From positions 2,093,501-2,157,500 of the forward strand of contig JAYKKM010000506.1 of NCBI GenBank assembly GCA_035772405.1: a stretch of 64,000 nt of DNA. The letters are read 5' to 3'. This DNA is from Chrysogorgia sp. JL179-B06. Its lineage: Eukaryota; Cnidaria; Anthozoa; Scleralcyonacea; Chrysogorgiidae. The notes beneath the pieces are model-generated. The model was not told the origin of the DNA, ran no database searches, and saw only the letters and a program-made list of their open reading frames with translations. Within the stretch, counting starts at the first letter, position 1. Each line of letters begins with the position of its first letter. Positions 12,147 through 24,955 of this stretch are shown in pieces. Both the position numbers and the translations under genes were made by a program.

Positions 12147-12672
12147 GGAGCTGTCATTAATTCCACCCGGCAGGGGGGGCAGAAGGAAAACTGTTAAAGT
12201 TTCGTGACCCAATCAAATTTCCCTGGATGGTTTCATGACCCAAACTATACATTTTGTTTTAGTTTCGTGGCCCAGCACATCTTCAATTTTCATTCATACT
12301 GACAACACAGGAGTGCTGGGAACTGAGGGTAGTCTGCCATATAGAGCAAGGGAAACAATCAACTTTGTTTTCAGCTGGGTTTTCGCATTACTGAACTCTT
12401 AGTCTCAAACCACTGAAATCCAAACTATATATACATGTACATAATTTCTGGGGGTGTGATATGGATATTTCATGGCGTTGCATGGCGTATATCAATTCCT
12501 ATGTTATAGATATTTGTTTTCTTCGATTACTTTTGATACTAATCAAAAAGGTTTCATGGCGCATCAAAGGTTTTCCAAATGTTTTCGTAGCCCCACCAAC
12601 TTTTGATTTATAGTTTCATGGCCCAGCACTTTTCCTTCTGCCCCCCTCCCTGGTGGAATTAATGACAGCTCC
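12147..12672. mobile_element. Foldback MITE (GGAGCTGTCATTAATTCCAC ends)
   Basis: Left GGAGCTGTCATTAATTCCAC, G-run, GCAGAAGGAAAA and right mirrored TTTTCCTTCTGCCCCCCTCC...GACAGCTCC. Internal repeated GTTTCATGGCCCA-type motifs. Just downstream of reticulon. Confidence 0.82.
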
Positions 12673-12905
12673 ATAAAGGCCGTACAGGGTGGAACTCGAT
12701 GTTGGATACATCCGGTTTAGACGTCAGACTTCACCTGTGCCAAACTCAAATGTAATGATCTTAAATCAAACACGAAGCTCAAATCGTAAAATATTTTGAC
12801 ATTCAACTATTTACTTCATGTAGAATTTATATCAGACTTACTTAGGTCTTAGACAATTTAAACAGGAGACTACGATTCCATTCATTGAGTTCGCCACATG
12901 TGAAA

Positions 12906-13719
12906 CCGGTGTCACAGGATATACGCCCCCCCCCCCAAAAAAAAAATGTCCCTCGGGATAAATTTCCTAGGAAATATGTCCTCCTGTTCAGCAACGCGCC
13001 CCTCGAATACCATTTCAAGCCATTCATAATACGCATTTTAGCAAGCATGGCTTCAGAAATGGCTTCTTGGTCTCTACCACTGATCTCAAAAATAGGACTG
13101 GATCGAGCTTCTGTTGTTACAAAAATGAAGCCAACAGCGGCCATATTAGAGTGACCACCTAAGGAGTACTGTGGCATCACAGACATGTTGGGGAGGATTC
13201 TGACATTTGCTATTCAACTTTATCAAAGGAAACATACTCGCTGGACAGTTATTAAATGTCAGAATTCTGCCTTTCCTCTCCGATTCACCACTGTATTCGT
13301 AATGAGGTCACTCCAATATGGCCGCCGTTTGCTCTAATTATCCAGTAAGAGAAGCCTAATATGAGACGTCAAATTAGGTTTAAGATTTTATGCATTTAAT
13401 GTCAACAAAGAAAATATATTGGCCAGACACTAAACCTATTTTGCGAGCGTCGCATTTCGATTTGCTTGCAAACTCCGAGCTTTTGATGATCTCTCGTCAA
13501 TTTGCATTATGCAAATATACAGGCTTCAAAATAAGCTCGTCAGATACAATAGAAAGCTCAATCCAGTCCTATTTTTGAGATCAGTGGTCTCTACGCGTAT
13601 TATACAAAGTCGATCATAGCTTCCTTCTGTCGCCTCTTGGGACGGAACCAAAAAGGGGAAATATTTCCTGGCATATATGTCCCCTTGGGGGGGGGGGGGG
13701 GGCGTTTACTGGACACCGG
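12906..13719. mobile_element. Older foldback element hosting a nested hAT MITE
   Basis: Left ACCGGTGTCACAGGATATAC then C-run, right G-run then GCGTTTACTGGACACCGG. The arms also mirror ATTTCCTAGGAAATATGTCC. It is split by the element at 13078-13586. Confidence 0.7.
13078..13586. mobile_element. hAT-type MITE with perfect 8-bp duplication
   Basis: Ends CACTGATCTCAAAAATAGGA and its mirror TCCTATTTTTGAGATCAGTG, flanked by GTCTCTAC on both sides (13070-13077 and 13587-13594). Confidence 0.88.
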
Positions 13720-14523
13720 GCCTAACTCCACTAAATGCGACGAATTAAATTAAACGAGCCATCGTTTCGTCGGTGGTAAAGTAAATTCGGGAGTGTCTGG
13801 TCTCGTAAGCAGTCCTGGCACCAGTTTACGTCGACTAAAACCGCCAAACGATTTTGCCATTCAAAGTTGTTTAGCCTGTAACTAATTTGTCTTCGTGATT
13901 TCAGATTATAGATGTTTCCATTTGTATTTTATTTGAAAGTGAATGTTTTGTTCTAAATTACACATAGTTTGTGGAATTTATACTCGGTGGTTCGTTGTAC
14001 CTGGATGTGAATTTTATTTTTGATAGCCCGCGCAACCTGTCTCGCAGTTGAGGTGACCGTGAGGTACTAGGTCTGAGTCGTCTTCTGGACGATCCTGGAT
14101 ATTAGAAATTAATCTGGATATTAGAAAACCCATTAGGCGGGGGGTTAGGGTTAGGATATAAGTTGTTTTGGGGTTAGCAGTTCTATGATATATTTCATCA
14201 TACAGGCATGTCCGAATGATAGCAGTATAATCTCATTTCGTCCAACCTCTCGCGGATACTAAAAAACATCGTCCAGAAGACGACTGCGAGTATTTCATCC
14301 AGCCACGAGCTTTATACTTCGCGTTGTCGACGCATTTAATTTCAGAGGAATTTTATTCATCATCATCATCATCAGCTCGAGTTTCATCGTCATTCATTTT
14401 TCGTATTTCACTGCTGAATCACTAGCGTGCAGCATCTATCCGTGACGTCACTTCCTGTGAATACTTCCTTTGACGTCACTTCCTGTGAATTTTCTTTTCT
14501 AAAAATAATGCTAATAATAATAC

Positions 14524-14760
14524 TCAAGGCTTTTCGCTTAGTTCTGAAGTAGGTGGCTGTCCCAATGAAGTACCCCCGTCAGTGTCAAACATGGGCGCCG
14601 AAAGGACATTCTGATTCGTGTTGGGCCAGAGGGTGCGGTCTATACTACTAAGGCAAAATGTGAATCTTAGGAATACTATTTTGAGCATTTGAAGAAATAA
14701 TTCGTAGGTAGCAAATTCAACTATATTATCAACGACCTGTCCCCTGGCATTCACTATATG
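14524..14760 (-). repeat. Repeat shared with PRKD intron 9, intergenic copy
   Basis: The minus strand from GTGAATGCCAGGGGACAGGT matches 52855-53065 (+) closely. The minus frame is open for 76 codons but the other copy carries a frameshift. Neighbouring 14020-14300 also matches 53960-54070, so this is one larger repeat in inverted orientation. Confidence 0.65.
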
Positions 14761-15619
14761 AATAGCGTAGCTTCTGGCTGCTATTAATAGCTCAAAGTGC
14801 GGACAATCAAACCAAATTTGACTCGCAAATTATTGCAAATGAGCTATTTTCTTTTGTTACGGCCGCACGAATTATGGGTAAATGCCGACAAACCTGGATA
14901 CTGACGTCATCTCGACGGAGTGCTACTACGCTGATGATGGAATTTTAGCAGCTTTTTATAAAAACAAACCTGCAGAGACGATTTTGCTTGAACATCCGGA
15001 AAATATAGCTGGCGATTTGTTATACAGCACCCGCCGGAGCTCTGGCAGAAGCCTGGGAAGTATTACTTTAAAATAAGGTATCCGCGGAGAGACTGAAAAC
15101 TAGTTGTTCCAATCATGGCGAGATATGTACAAATGTGCGGCTGCTAGCTTACAGTACAGCGGACAACTTTGGTAGGTGCCTTCGAAATAGATATGTTATG
15201 TATTACCTCCGTTCTTTAAAAAAACTCGCTTTAAATTTCTGTTTTTATTCAGAAAGTTAAGCGGGGTTTTTAAAAGAACGAGGTAATACATAACATCTAT
15301 CTTTCTTCGAACACCCGTTCCTCACGTTGTAAGCCACAAACTACTGGAATAGCGCTCCGTCGAGATGACGTCAGTACCGATGTTTGTCCGCTTTTACCCA
15401 TAATTCTTGCGGCCATAACAAAAGAAATAGCTCATTTGCAATCACTTGTGAGTCAAATTTGGTTTGTTTGTCCGCTTTTTGAGCTATTAATAGCAGCCAG
15501 ACTCTACGCTATTGTTAAAGCATTGTAAGGTTAGGATCAAGGTTAGGGTTAGTATTAAGGTTTGAAAAATACTCCCAAACCCAAAATCAAACCCTTAAAG
15601 GTCGGCACTAGATCATATA

Positions 15620-15909
15620 GTCAATCGAGATATGGTCTGGAAACTCAGCTAAAGTCTTCGTAGTTCGTTCTATCTTTTTGTTCGTCTTTACGTAATTTTG
15701 TGCACGGTCACTGAACCTATTGTATTTTAGTATAATGAAGCAATCATCCAATAGAATCGTTTGGGTTTAATCGCTCAACCGTGTTGTTTAAATATTAATA
15801 AACCTAAAACAAAGGATGTGCACGGTGTAAGGTACGGTTCAACATCAAAACGTAGCTCATTATAGTCGCTTTGAAGTTTGCCGAGTTTCCAGACCATATC
15901 TCGATTGAC
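15620..15909. mobile_element. TA-flanked MITE (GTCAATCGAGATATGG ends), copy 1
   Basis: 28-bp inverted ends GTCAATCGAGATATGGTCTG... between TA dinucleotides, suggesting a Tc1/mariner-type MITE. The sequence continues into a related repeat at 15909-16080. Confidence 0.85.
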
Positions 15910-16551
15910 TATGAACAAATCGAGATATGTACAAATGTGCGACTGCTAGCTTACAGTACAGCGGACAACTTTGGTAGATGCCTTCGAAGCATTGTAATCC
16001 ACATACTATGGGAACATAACATATCTATCGTTCCTCACGTTGTAAGCCACAAACTACTGGAATTGTTAAAGCATTAGCAGTAAATTATTGGATTGTAATC
16101 AACCCCAAAACAACAAAGACCCTAACCCTAACGGTAGCTAACCCTAATCTAACAAAAAATAAAGACTAGACAAAATCAGAAAGCAAATTTTTCCTTCGTG
16201 TACTGTGGAATTTTTCACCGCATGCATGTTCATCTCGACTATAACTTCGTGTACCGCAGACAAAGAATATTACATTATTCAAATGTAATTTATTTTAAAA
16301 GTAGGGCTGGTATATCTCTTTATTTTAAAGTCAAGACAAGGGTTTTATTTTGAAACACTTAGGTTCACCCTAACCTTCAAGAAATTTCTTCCTAGTGACC
16401 AACGCAGAAATGTTATTTTGGAGTGTAATTTCTGGTGATTACCCTAGCAAATTTCCGAGTGTGTTCTATCGCTTTGTGGTTGAGCTGTGGTGATAGTGCG
16501 GACAGGTTCCGGAATAGAGGTCCGTTGATGAGATAGTGTGGGAATAGTATA

Positions 16552-17124
16552 CAGTAAAAACCCGCGAGTAAGAACCTGCGTTTTCCCAAGTTAGCCTAAA
16601 CAGGTTCTTATATAAATGGTACTTAGCACAAATTGAGGCAATTTAGGTTCTTAAATAGGTTCTTACTTTCTAAAGAAAAAATACGTTGTAGCTAATAGAA
16701 TTTAGTGGTATTCAGTCTGTATTCCTTATAATATAACATCTGCATACCATGTAAGTATTTATAAAGAAATTCATGAAAAAAACAGACTCTTCCATATCAT
16801 GTGTCGCCATGGAGATACTGTATAAACAATATATATATACAGTTACAGTATTTATGTGTAATTACAACAACAACAATTCTATTTGATTTTCAACATTGGC
16901 ATTTACATTGTATTAAATTGGAGTAATAGGGCACCTTGTCTCCAAAAATGTTGTTCTGTATCTTATTCACCCAAGTGTACACATCTTTTTGTATAGATTT
17001 TAGAAAATAAGAACCTGTTTCAAATTTTAGGCTAAACAGGTTCTTGTATAGAGGGGGTATAACTGGCAAATTTTAGCCTAACAGGTTCTTAAAAACTAGG
17101 TTCTTACTCGCCTGGTTTTTACTG
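16552..17124. mobile_element. TA-flanked MITE (CAGTAAAAACC ends), copy 1
   Basis: Inverted ends CAGTAAAAACCCGCGAGTAA and the mirrored CTCGCCTGGTTTTTACTG, TA flanks, with internal repeated AGGTTCTTA/TAAGAACCTG blocks near both ends. Confidence 0.85.
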
Positions 17125-17264
17125 TATACGTGTTCCATATACAAGAAAGTATATAGGAAGAAAAAATACATTGCGCATCCCACAGGGTTTATGTGATATG
17201 TGACTTTGTTTTACTGACTCTATATCACAACTGCCACCTGTGTATATTAACTGAGAAGTTATCG

Positions 17265-17710
17265 AAAGAGTAAACAACTTCAAACTACTCGGGGTGTGGT
17301 TCCAAAATAACCTCAAATGGAACACTCGTATATTGAAACGGTTAGCAGTAAGGCAAACCGTTTGCTAAGAGAATGCAGAAAATCCTACCTTCCACTGACG
17401 GAGGTGGGTCTCACCTTATACAAATCTAAAATAATACCCATCAGAGAATACGCTTCTACAGTTGGGGAAGGCCTTCCTTCCTTCTTTTCTTGAAAATCGA
17501 GCGGTTACAGAGAAGAAGTCTCCGTATTCTTGGATTGGAAACCGATAGTCTATCAACCCTTAGTGACAGAAGAGCGGCTTGTACAAAACGAGAAGCTGAA
17601 AAAGATTTTGAATGATCCCAGCCACCCCTGTCGCAGTCTACTATCTGAGCCAAACAATCATCAGTACAATTTAAGAACAGCGAGCGACAACGGATTCACT
17701 ATAATTTTTT
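17265..17710 (+). pseudogene. LINE reverse transcriptase C-terminal remnant
   Basis: Fragments KLLGVWFQNNLKWNT, CRKSYLPLTEVGLTLYKSK and IIPIREYAST appear in shifting frames, the pattern of the region after the reverse transcriptase domain of CR1/L2-like non-LTR elements. Several frameshifts; dead copy. Confidence 0.75.
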
Positions 17711-17780
17711 CTGGAATGGGAAGACACAAACGACCTTTCTTGTACGTGCATGCAAATTTTTAATATAGTACAATCACTTT

Positions 17781-18252
17781 CTGCCCCTCACCTCAAAAAT
17801 GTTATCGTCTTATTTGGAAGAACTTTTAAAATGATAAAGTAACTTCTTTTGAAGATTTTCACTTCTTCGCTTTCTTTGTGAGATATATCAGTTTGTTTGA
17901 TATGCAAATATCTGGAATTTCGTCACACGCATAATGAGTTATCAGAGAATGTTATATATCTTTGCGTTCATGAAATAAAAACACTAAAGTGTGAATAACA
18001 CGTGTGTGCGTTTATCCCACAATAACCAAACTTCTTGATTTTAAAGGATTTCGTTCGAGAATGAAAGAGATATGAAAGAGATTCTCCAATAAGTCATTAT
18101 GCATGTGTTACGAAATTCCAGACATTTGCATATCAAACAAACTGATATATCTCAAAAAGAAAGCAAATAAACGAAAATCTTCAAAAGAAGTTACTTTATC
18201 ATTTTAAAAGTTCTTCCAAACAAGACAATAAAACATTTTGAGGTTATGGGCA
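17781..18252. mobile_element. Foldback element, copy 1
   Basis: Mirrored arms GAAGAACTTTTAAAATGATA and TATCATTTTAAAAGTTCTTC, ends near CACTTTAA. A second copy is at 36999-37460. Confidence 0.8.
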
Positions 18253-18261
18253 CTTTAATTA

Positions 18262-18452
18262 AGAAATAGAAAACATTTTCCGTGTTTACATACTGTTATA
18301 TAAACACGAGTGGAAGTTTGGGAGAACGAGAAATCATAGTGGGAACACGAGCCCGTAGGGCGAGTGTTTCCACGCGATTTCGAGTTCTCCCAAACTTCCA
18401 CGAGTGTTTATATAACGTATGGGAACACGGATAAAAATGTTTTCTATTTCTT
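18262..18452. repeat. Palindromic repeat
   Basis: Arms AAACACGAGTGGAAGTTTGG and CCAAACTTCCACGAGTGTTT, intergenic, adjacent to the 17781 foldback. Confidence 0.7.
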
Positions 18453-18537
18453 TTATTAAATAACCCGTAGAAAACAAATAAAATGTACAAATATCTTTTT
18501 TATCAATACGTAAATTCTCCTTACTGCGTATGATGGC

Positions 18538-18668
18538 GCCGTGATGTCTAATTCATGGCGTATGATGCCTAATTGATGGCGTATGATGGCTAATTGATGG
18601 CTAATTGATGGCGTATGATGGCTAATTGATGGCGTATGATGGCTAATTGATGGCGTATCACGATGGCG
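18538..18668. repeat. Minisatellite, about 21-bp unit
   Basis: Repeats of GGCGTATGATGGCTAATTGAT, five to six units with partial copies. Confidence 0.9.
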
Positions 18669-19165
18669 TAATCCATCCATGTTATATAGCCTGATATAAA
18701 CACGGTAACTGACCAATCACAGCGTGCGTAAAACACGACTTATTTTATAATCTCTTTTAGTAACTTGAAATTTTGAGGAGTCTAGACTTTGGGGCCCCTG
18801 CCAAAAATGGCCGTGTGGAAGATTATAATGAAAAATCACGGTATAGCGACATCACTGACATATATTTCATCGTCATATATATATTTAGTCAGAACTAATT
18901 TACGGGGCCCCGATAATCGGTTCTCCCGGCCCCCTGCGAATCTACGATATATGGTGAAGAATCCTTAATGTCCTGGGTGGGAGATTGACCTTCAGTTGAT
19001 AAGAAAGAACTGATTTACCGATATGCCAACGTTAACTCGAGGAGGAAGGAATATATAGGTGTCTAGGTATTCACCATTGTTTAACATTGTACTGTATAGT
19101 GATAATATAGAAGATATAGTCGAGCCTTCATGGAGTCCCAGACCCAAGACATGTAGACTATATAG

Positions 19166-19736
19166 AACAACAACAGTGAACAACGAGAACAACAGTATAG
19201 CAACACTGAACAACGAGAACAACACTGAACAACGAGAACAACAGTATAACAACACTGAACAACGAGAACAACAGTATAACAACACTGAACAACGAGAACA
19301 ACAGTATAACAACACTGAACAACGAGAACAACAGTGGAACAACACTGAACAACAGTATAACAACACTGAACGACGAGAACAACAGTATAACAACGAGAAC
19401 AACAGTATAACAACACTGAACAACGAGAACAACAGTATAACAACGAGAACAACAGTATAACAACACTGAACAACGAGAACAACAGTATAACAACACTGAA
19501 CAACGAGAACAACAGTATAACAACACTGAACAACGAGAACAACAGTATAACAACGAGAACAACAGTATAACAACACTGAACAACGAGAACAACAGTATAA
19601 CAACACTGAACAACGAGAACAACAGTATAACAACGAGAACAACAGTATAACAACACTGAACAACGAGAACAACAGTGGAACAACACTGAACAACGAGAAC
19701 AGTATAACAACACTGAACAACAGTGGAACAACACTC
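19166..19736. repeat. CAA-rich minisatellite, roughly 18/30-bp units
   Basis: Units such as AACAACGAGAACAACAGTAT alternate with AACAACACTG. The minus strand is open in three frames (Cys/Val/Leu-rich), an effect of the repeat. Confidence 0.95.
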
Positions 19737-20114
19737 GATAAGCGACAAAGTAAACAATCTTTTAGCTTGTAAACACTTGGGAATCTCACTGTAAAACATG
19801 CGCACAGCGTATTTCGCAGATTACAAATTACGCCGGTTGGGTGTCGAGAGTATAATATAGTGCGTTCAATATCGTCTAGGTTCTTGTGGTTGAATTAAAG
19901 TTCATCGATGAATGACAGCAGTATATATGGGACTCTCAAATTATTATTTATGAATATTCTATATAAGGCAAATAGTTGAACAATGACATATTTCTTTAGT
20001 TTGATCTTTCCTTCTATGGTTTATACAGGTTTACTGCTTTTAAAACGCTAATCGTATGAGGTCATCCAAGGAATGTGACTTTCATTTCTGCTTTCCACGT
20101 ATCAACTGATTGAG

Positions 20115-20372
20115 GATTTTTTTCTACCAATGAACGCCAGACTTACTCTATTCAACAGCCTGATTCTTCCTCTATTCGATTATGCTGACTTTGTTTGGGG
20201 TGATAAGAATAATTTGTCTCTAATGGTCAACTTCAAGTTCTTCAAAATAAAGCTGCTAAGATAATTCTGGATTTACCCACTCGCTCATCAGCTTCACTAT
20301 CGCTAATGTCCTTAAAATGGAAACCTACGCCTGATATTACACAAGTGTCTGTATAACGAAGTTGATCTTGAT
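20115..20372 (+). pseudogene. LINE reverse transcriptase C-terminal remnant
   Basis: Encodes LTLFNSLILPLFDYADFVWG then, after a frameshift, QVLQNKAAKIILDLPTRSSA, the typical end of CR1/L2-like ORF2. Confidence 0.75.
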
Positions 20373-22423
20373 TCTTGCGGCGGTTACTTTCGGGTTTTCG
20401 TAGTAATTGTTTAAAAAAGCGGCTACTTTCGAGGGGGCGGCCGGCTATTTTCGAGATTCTACGGTAATTTAAGGCGATTCCTCAGTTTTGCATTGCGCAC
20501 ATTTACTGCGCACATCCAATAATCAGTGTTTTTATGGCATTATGCAACACTTTCAAAAAATTCCGACCATTTTAGGACAATTTAGTGCAAAATCTAACAA
20601 TGGCCGCTTATGTACTGGTAGGGAAGAGTTATTAAGGGACTAAATCAATGTTTTCCGAGAACGGTTACACAAGTCTAGCTAGGGCTCCCTGTGCAAGTAG
20701 GTTTGTAAACTACTTAATAATGCAGGTTTAAGCCATAGTTCTTAAAGAAGGTCGGTGACCATAATTTTTTCCTTAATAATTCTTTTCTTCTACCACTTTT
20801 ACGTGTTATAACAGAAACAGAGAAAAATCATTTCTATAACTTACAATATTTTACATTTTTGATGAATGTTTCTTCAAATAACATGTCAAAGAATATGGGA
20901 AACGACCTTTCTTTGTCATAATAAACCCTGTTAGCTGTTTCCTTTTCCCCTAAAATACCATGTTTTCTTGTATAAAATTACTAGTTGCGAAAAATAAAAA
21001 TATATCTTTGTCAAAAGGTTCAAGAAAAAGTTGTGCAATGCGGTTTTTACTCAACTCGTAAATTGGTCACAATGACATCACCATACCGAGTATAAGAGGT
21101 GACCCCAACTTGTATGTCAATAACTTTAAGACTGGGAAGTTTCAGCAAATTTTCATTTCGGAAAGAATTACTGAGGAATTACCTTAACAATTATTGAATT
21201 AGGTTATCCCACGATACGGAAAATTCGAATGCCACAAAGTTGATGGCGGAGTAGGCTGTATTATCTGCTTCAGCAGATAACACAACTATACATGGCCTTG
21301 ATAATTACATATAGATATCAAGCGAAAAATAGCACAACAACATATACTAAAATCAGGAAGATCCACGATATTTTTATTTGAGGATGTCCTTAGCCTGCCA
21401 CGCCCGCCCCCAAACGTAACGCCTGTCACGCAGGCTCAGGATGTCCTGTGTTAATAACCCACTTCACAAAGTGTTCCCATTTTGAACTTCCTGTAAACTC
21501 TTTGTTGATATTTCATTGGCCATTCAGGTATACAAGGAATAACCCAAAAGGACATTTTGTGATCCTAAACTAGCCCTAAAGACGGGAGTATAGAAAGGTA
21601 TTATACATTGACAATTCTACAAAATATGTATCAACTCAACTTAGGAAGAGATTTCTCTTTGCTAGCTCATTTGTTACCAAGTCTGGCCACTTCACTCTGT
21701 TCTACCACGCATATAGTGCATGCTGTACCCCTCTGCACTTACGAAAGCAAAGTACGCAAGTGTTTGAAGTACCTGTACTGATATAGGTTCAACACATGAC
21801 GTGAATGCCACAATGCGCAAAGGTTAATGAGAAATGCTAGTGTTTGACGTCAAACCTGCAGTCCTCATTTCGGTTACAATATTCCGGTGCTACTTAATTT
21901 AATAAAATAATTGTTAAATATATATATATATATATATATAACTAGAAGTTACTATCGCAAGGGATGTCATTGCCATTGGAAGCCTAATTTTTTATAATAT
22001 TTTCAAAATGAACCCTAGGATTGATTATGTAAATTGCAACAGACATACATATAGTATGTACACATTGTTTTCAATTTAATTATATTTGAATACATGCAGC
22101 AGACTTCAATTACAAATAACTATCACTTATCTGAATATAATTGTAAGGCTTTTGACTGCATATACAGTAGCTATACATACATTATGAATATAACTATACA
22201 GTATACACCCACTGCTCCTGTGTATGTTCGGCCGAGGTAGCGCTTCGCATCTGATAAGAACTCCTGGTTATATTTAAATACAGCAGACTTCAATTACAAA
22301 TGACTATCACTTATCTGAATATAATTGGCAAGGCTTTTGACTGCATACACAGTATACATTATGACTACAGTAATTGTTAAATATATATATAATTATTGTA
22401 TATCGCAAATTACCTGTATAACA

Positions 22424-22595
22424 ACATAACATACATAACATATGTGCTTACCTACATAACATATGTGCTTACATATACCTAACATATATGTGCTTATATA
22501 ATTCATAACATATGTGCTTACCTACATAACATATATGTGCTTACCTACATAACATATATGTGCTTATATAATATATAACATATGTGCTTACCGCT
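22424..22595. repeat. Minisatellite, ATAACATATGTGCTTACCTAC units
   Basis: About seven degenerate copies of a 20-28-bp unit in the intergenic region. Confidence 0.88.
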
Positions 22596-23514
22596 TGCTT
22601 ATCAAACATTATTTCATGAGGAAAACACAAAGCAAAATCATAATCGAAACGTTGGTAAATGTGGTAATAAACGTCCATAAATTAAGCGAACATTCCCATT
22701 AAATTTCTCTTAAAATACTGGTTCGTTTGAGAAGCTATATCATACACTCGAATATAGCGTTTATTATCTGATTCCAAAGCACCTCGCAGTTGGTTAAAAA
22801 TCTCGGCTATCGCCTCGGTGCTTTCAAATCAGACAATGGTACAGTAGAAAGTTTAACAGTGGTATTAAATTATGGTGTTGTATTTATACATTGAAATTTC
22901 AATATGCACAATCGCACGGACAGCTCGTTTTGTTCTTAAATTCTTGAAGAAGAATACTTGTTCAATCTATGTTAGTCGCGCGAATAAGGTTAATCTTTTC
23001 CAAGGCTTCTGTAGTGACTCGGGTTCCCCGTTGTCTTTACAACGTAAAAATGCTTTTTCTACGTTGTCAACAGAGTCACTACGGCATGATGATTATTCTT
23101 GGGACAGTCATTTGCAAAAGCTCTTTGTGTATGACATGAAATTCTATTGTTCAAACACGTTGCTGTAGTTGTAGTCGTGTCCCTAATAAACGCCTTCTCG
23201 GACAATAGAGGACGCCGTACGCGGCGAAAATCAGTTTCAATTGCAATTTCAAATAACATAACATGCTTATATTGCCTGAACAGTGTATTATATGTTAGTC
23301 ATTAGCCGGTAGTTATTTAATTAAAGTGAATATTTGGCACTCCCATGCACTTTCGGGTATTTCATTAGACGAAAGATAATGCCGAAGTTAATTAGTATCA
23401 AAGTTCAGGTAATTAGGTAACCAAAATCATCATTTACTAGAAATACGTCTACGCAACAACCCCTCGCCCCAATTCAAACAGAATTATAAAATAACATGTA
23501 TGCTGCGCAAGCTC

Positions 23515-23800
23515 TGATTGGTCAATACCCATGTTTGGATCAGGCCATCGATCAAACACGGAAATTTCCTGCCAAAATTTTACTCAAGTTTGCGTTGCTC
23601 GTTCGTTCGTATTATTTTATAAAAGAAATACCTAATGGTTTTCCGTGTTTGGATGGCCTGATCCAAGGGATGTTGCTCGACTTTCGAAAAGCTAAAAAAC
23701 ACTCGCCTAGCGGCTCGTGTTTCTTTACGCTTTTCTCAAGTCTCGCAACATCCCGCGTGTTTGGATCAGGCCATCCAAACACGGAAACCATTAGGTATTT
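23515..23800. repeat. Palindromic repeat (TTGGATCAGGCCATC arms)
   Basis: GTTTGGATCAGGCCATCGAT and two mirrored GTTTGGATGGCCTGATCCAA blocks. ORFs on both strands here are effects of the palindrome. Confidence 0.65.
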
Positions 23801-23958
23801 CTTTATTGCTTTTATAGTGTGGTGCTCAGTTCGTTTACTTGAAAATAGATTATTATAAATAACCCATTCATTTGCCAATCTGAATAGACTTCGGGTGGAT
23901 TCTAACAGCCTTTAAACTATAAAAGTTTTATTGTCTGAATTTCATATAAGACAACAGT

Positions 23959-24075
23959 AGATGTGTGAAGTTGATCGTCCAGGTTGTTGTAGTCTTGAGA
24001 AAGACTATTGTTGGTGACTGACGTTTCGACGGCCTCAGCGGCGGTCATCTTCAGAGTCAAGTAAAGCGTGTTTGT
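23959..24075 (-). mobile_element. Retroelement terminal fragment with hammerhead-like motif
   Basis: On the minus strand CTGAAGA (24048-24054), a stem II with GAC/GTC and GCC/GGC pairs, GAAAC (24023-24027) and GTC. The sequence beginning GATGTGTGAAGTTGATCGTC recurs at 52390. Confidence 0.45.
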
Positions 24076-24782
24076 CAGGTTTGCCTATATATATACGTCT
24101 GGTGACGAAAACCATTTACTTTAGACATATCAGTCGCGAAAAACTGAAATAGTTCCTATAGGCAAAGCTGTCTTAAATACTTGGAAAGAAAAAAGCTGTG
24201 AGCTAATTCGTCTCCGAGTTTTATCTCTCTTATATCTATATGCTATCCTTTCCAAGACCAATTCTAAAAAAGGAAAGTTAATCCTGTGAATACGATAGTG
24301 CACATTTTTTGTTGAACGGATTTTTACACATTTCCTGATTTTTACAACAACTGTCATCAACTGGGGAAATGGCGTGGGTACAATATTAAGCCAGTTAAAA
24401 TAATCTATCCCAGTTTAGCATCAGTTGCTGTAAAAAAGCGTGGTGTAGGTGGGCGGACTTTTTTATTTTCGAATGTGATTTGATTAACAGGGAAATAGCC
24501 CTAATAATAATGCGGTATGAAATATATTGATGCCAGTCGGAGCTAGGATATATTTGAATGGCCAAAGCGAAGTGTTACCGTGCCTTTCATCAATATTTTA
24601 CAATATTTAACCTGTATACATCCTCTGCTAGTTACTTCTCGTGATGGTTAATATATAATATGAGGATATTTAAAACAAATTCATTTGATCGGTTTGTACG
24701 TCTTACGGCTGGAGGACTTAATAGAAATGTAAGAGTCACATGAACTAACTAATGCTTTAAAAAGGTATACTATATAAGTCCA

Positions 24783-24955
24783 GGTATACTCGTGCCAGTA
24801 GGACAGAGGTAGCAGTCCCGTTTTTTAAAGTCTATCCTTATTGTTAACATCAGATCTGAATGGCAACGATAGAATAAACTTAGTTGCGCGGCGTTGGACT
24901 CTTTCGATGTTTAGTATTAACGACACGGACTGCGGCGCCCAGACTTGGGAACAGT
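24783..24955 (-). pseudogene. LINE ORF2 remnant
   Basis: The minus strand encodes SQVWAPQSVSLILNIERVQR then RATKFILSLP and, after a stop, LLPLSYWHEY. It overlaps the family at 48946-49251. Confidence 0.78.

Noticed and set aside
12842..13186. ORFs of 89-114 codons on both strands
   Set aside because: They span the junction of an outer foldback element and a hAT MITE end, so cannot be one gene.
18992..19805. Minus-strand ORFs of 215-265 codons (Cys/Val/Leu repeats)
   Set aside because: Translations of the CAA-rich minisatellite in several frames; composition is purely repeat-driven.
23496..23878. Overlapping ORFs on both strands
   Set aside because: The region is a palindrome with GGATCAGGCCATC arms, so both strands mirror the same reading; no domain is recognisable.
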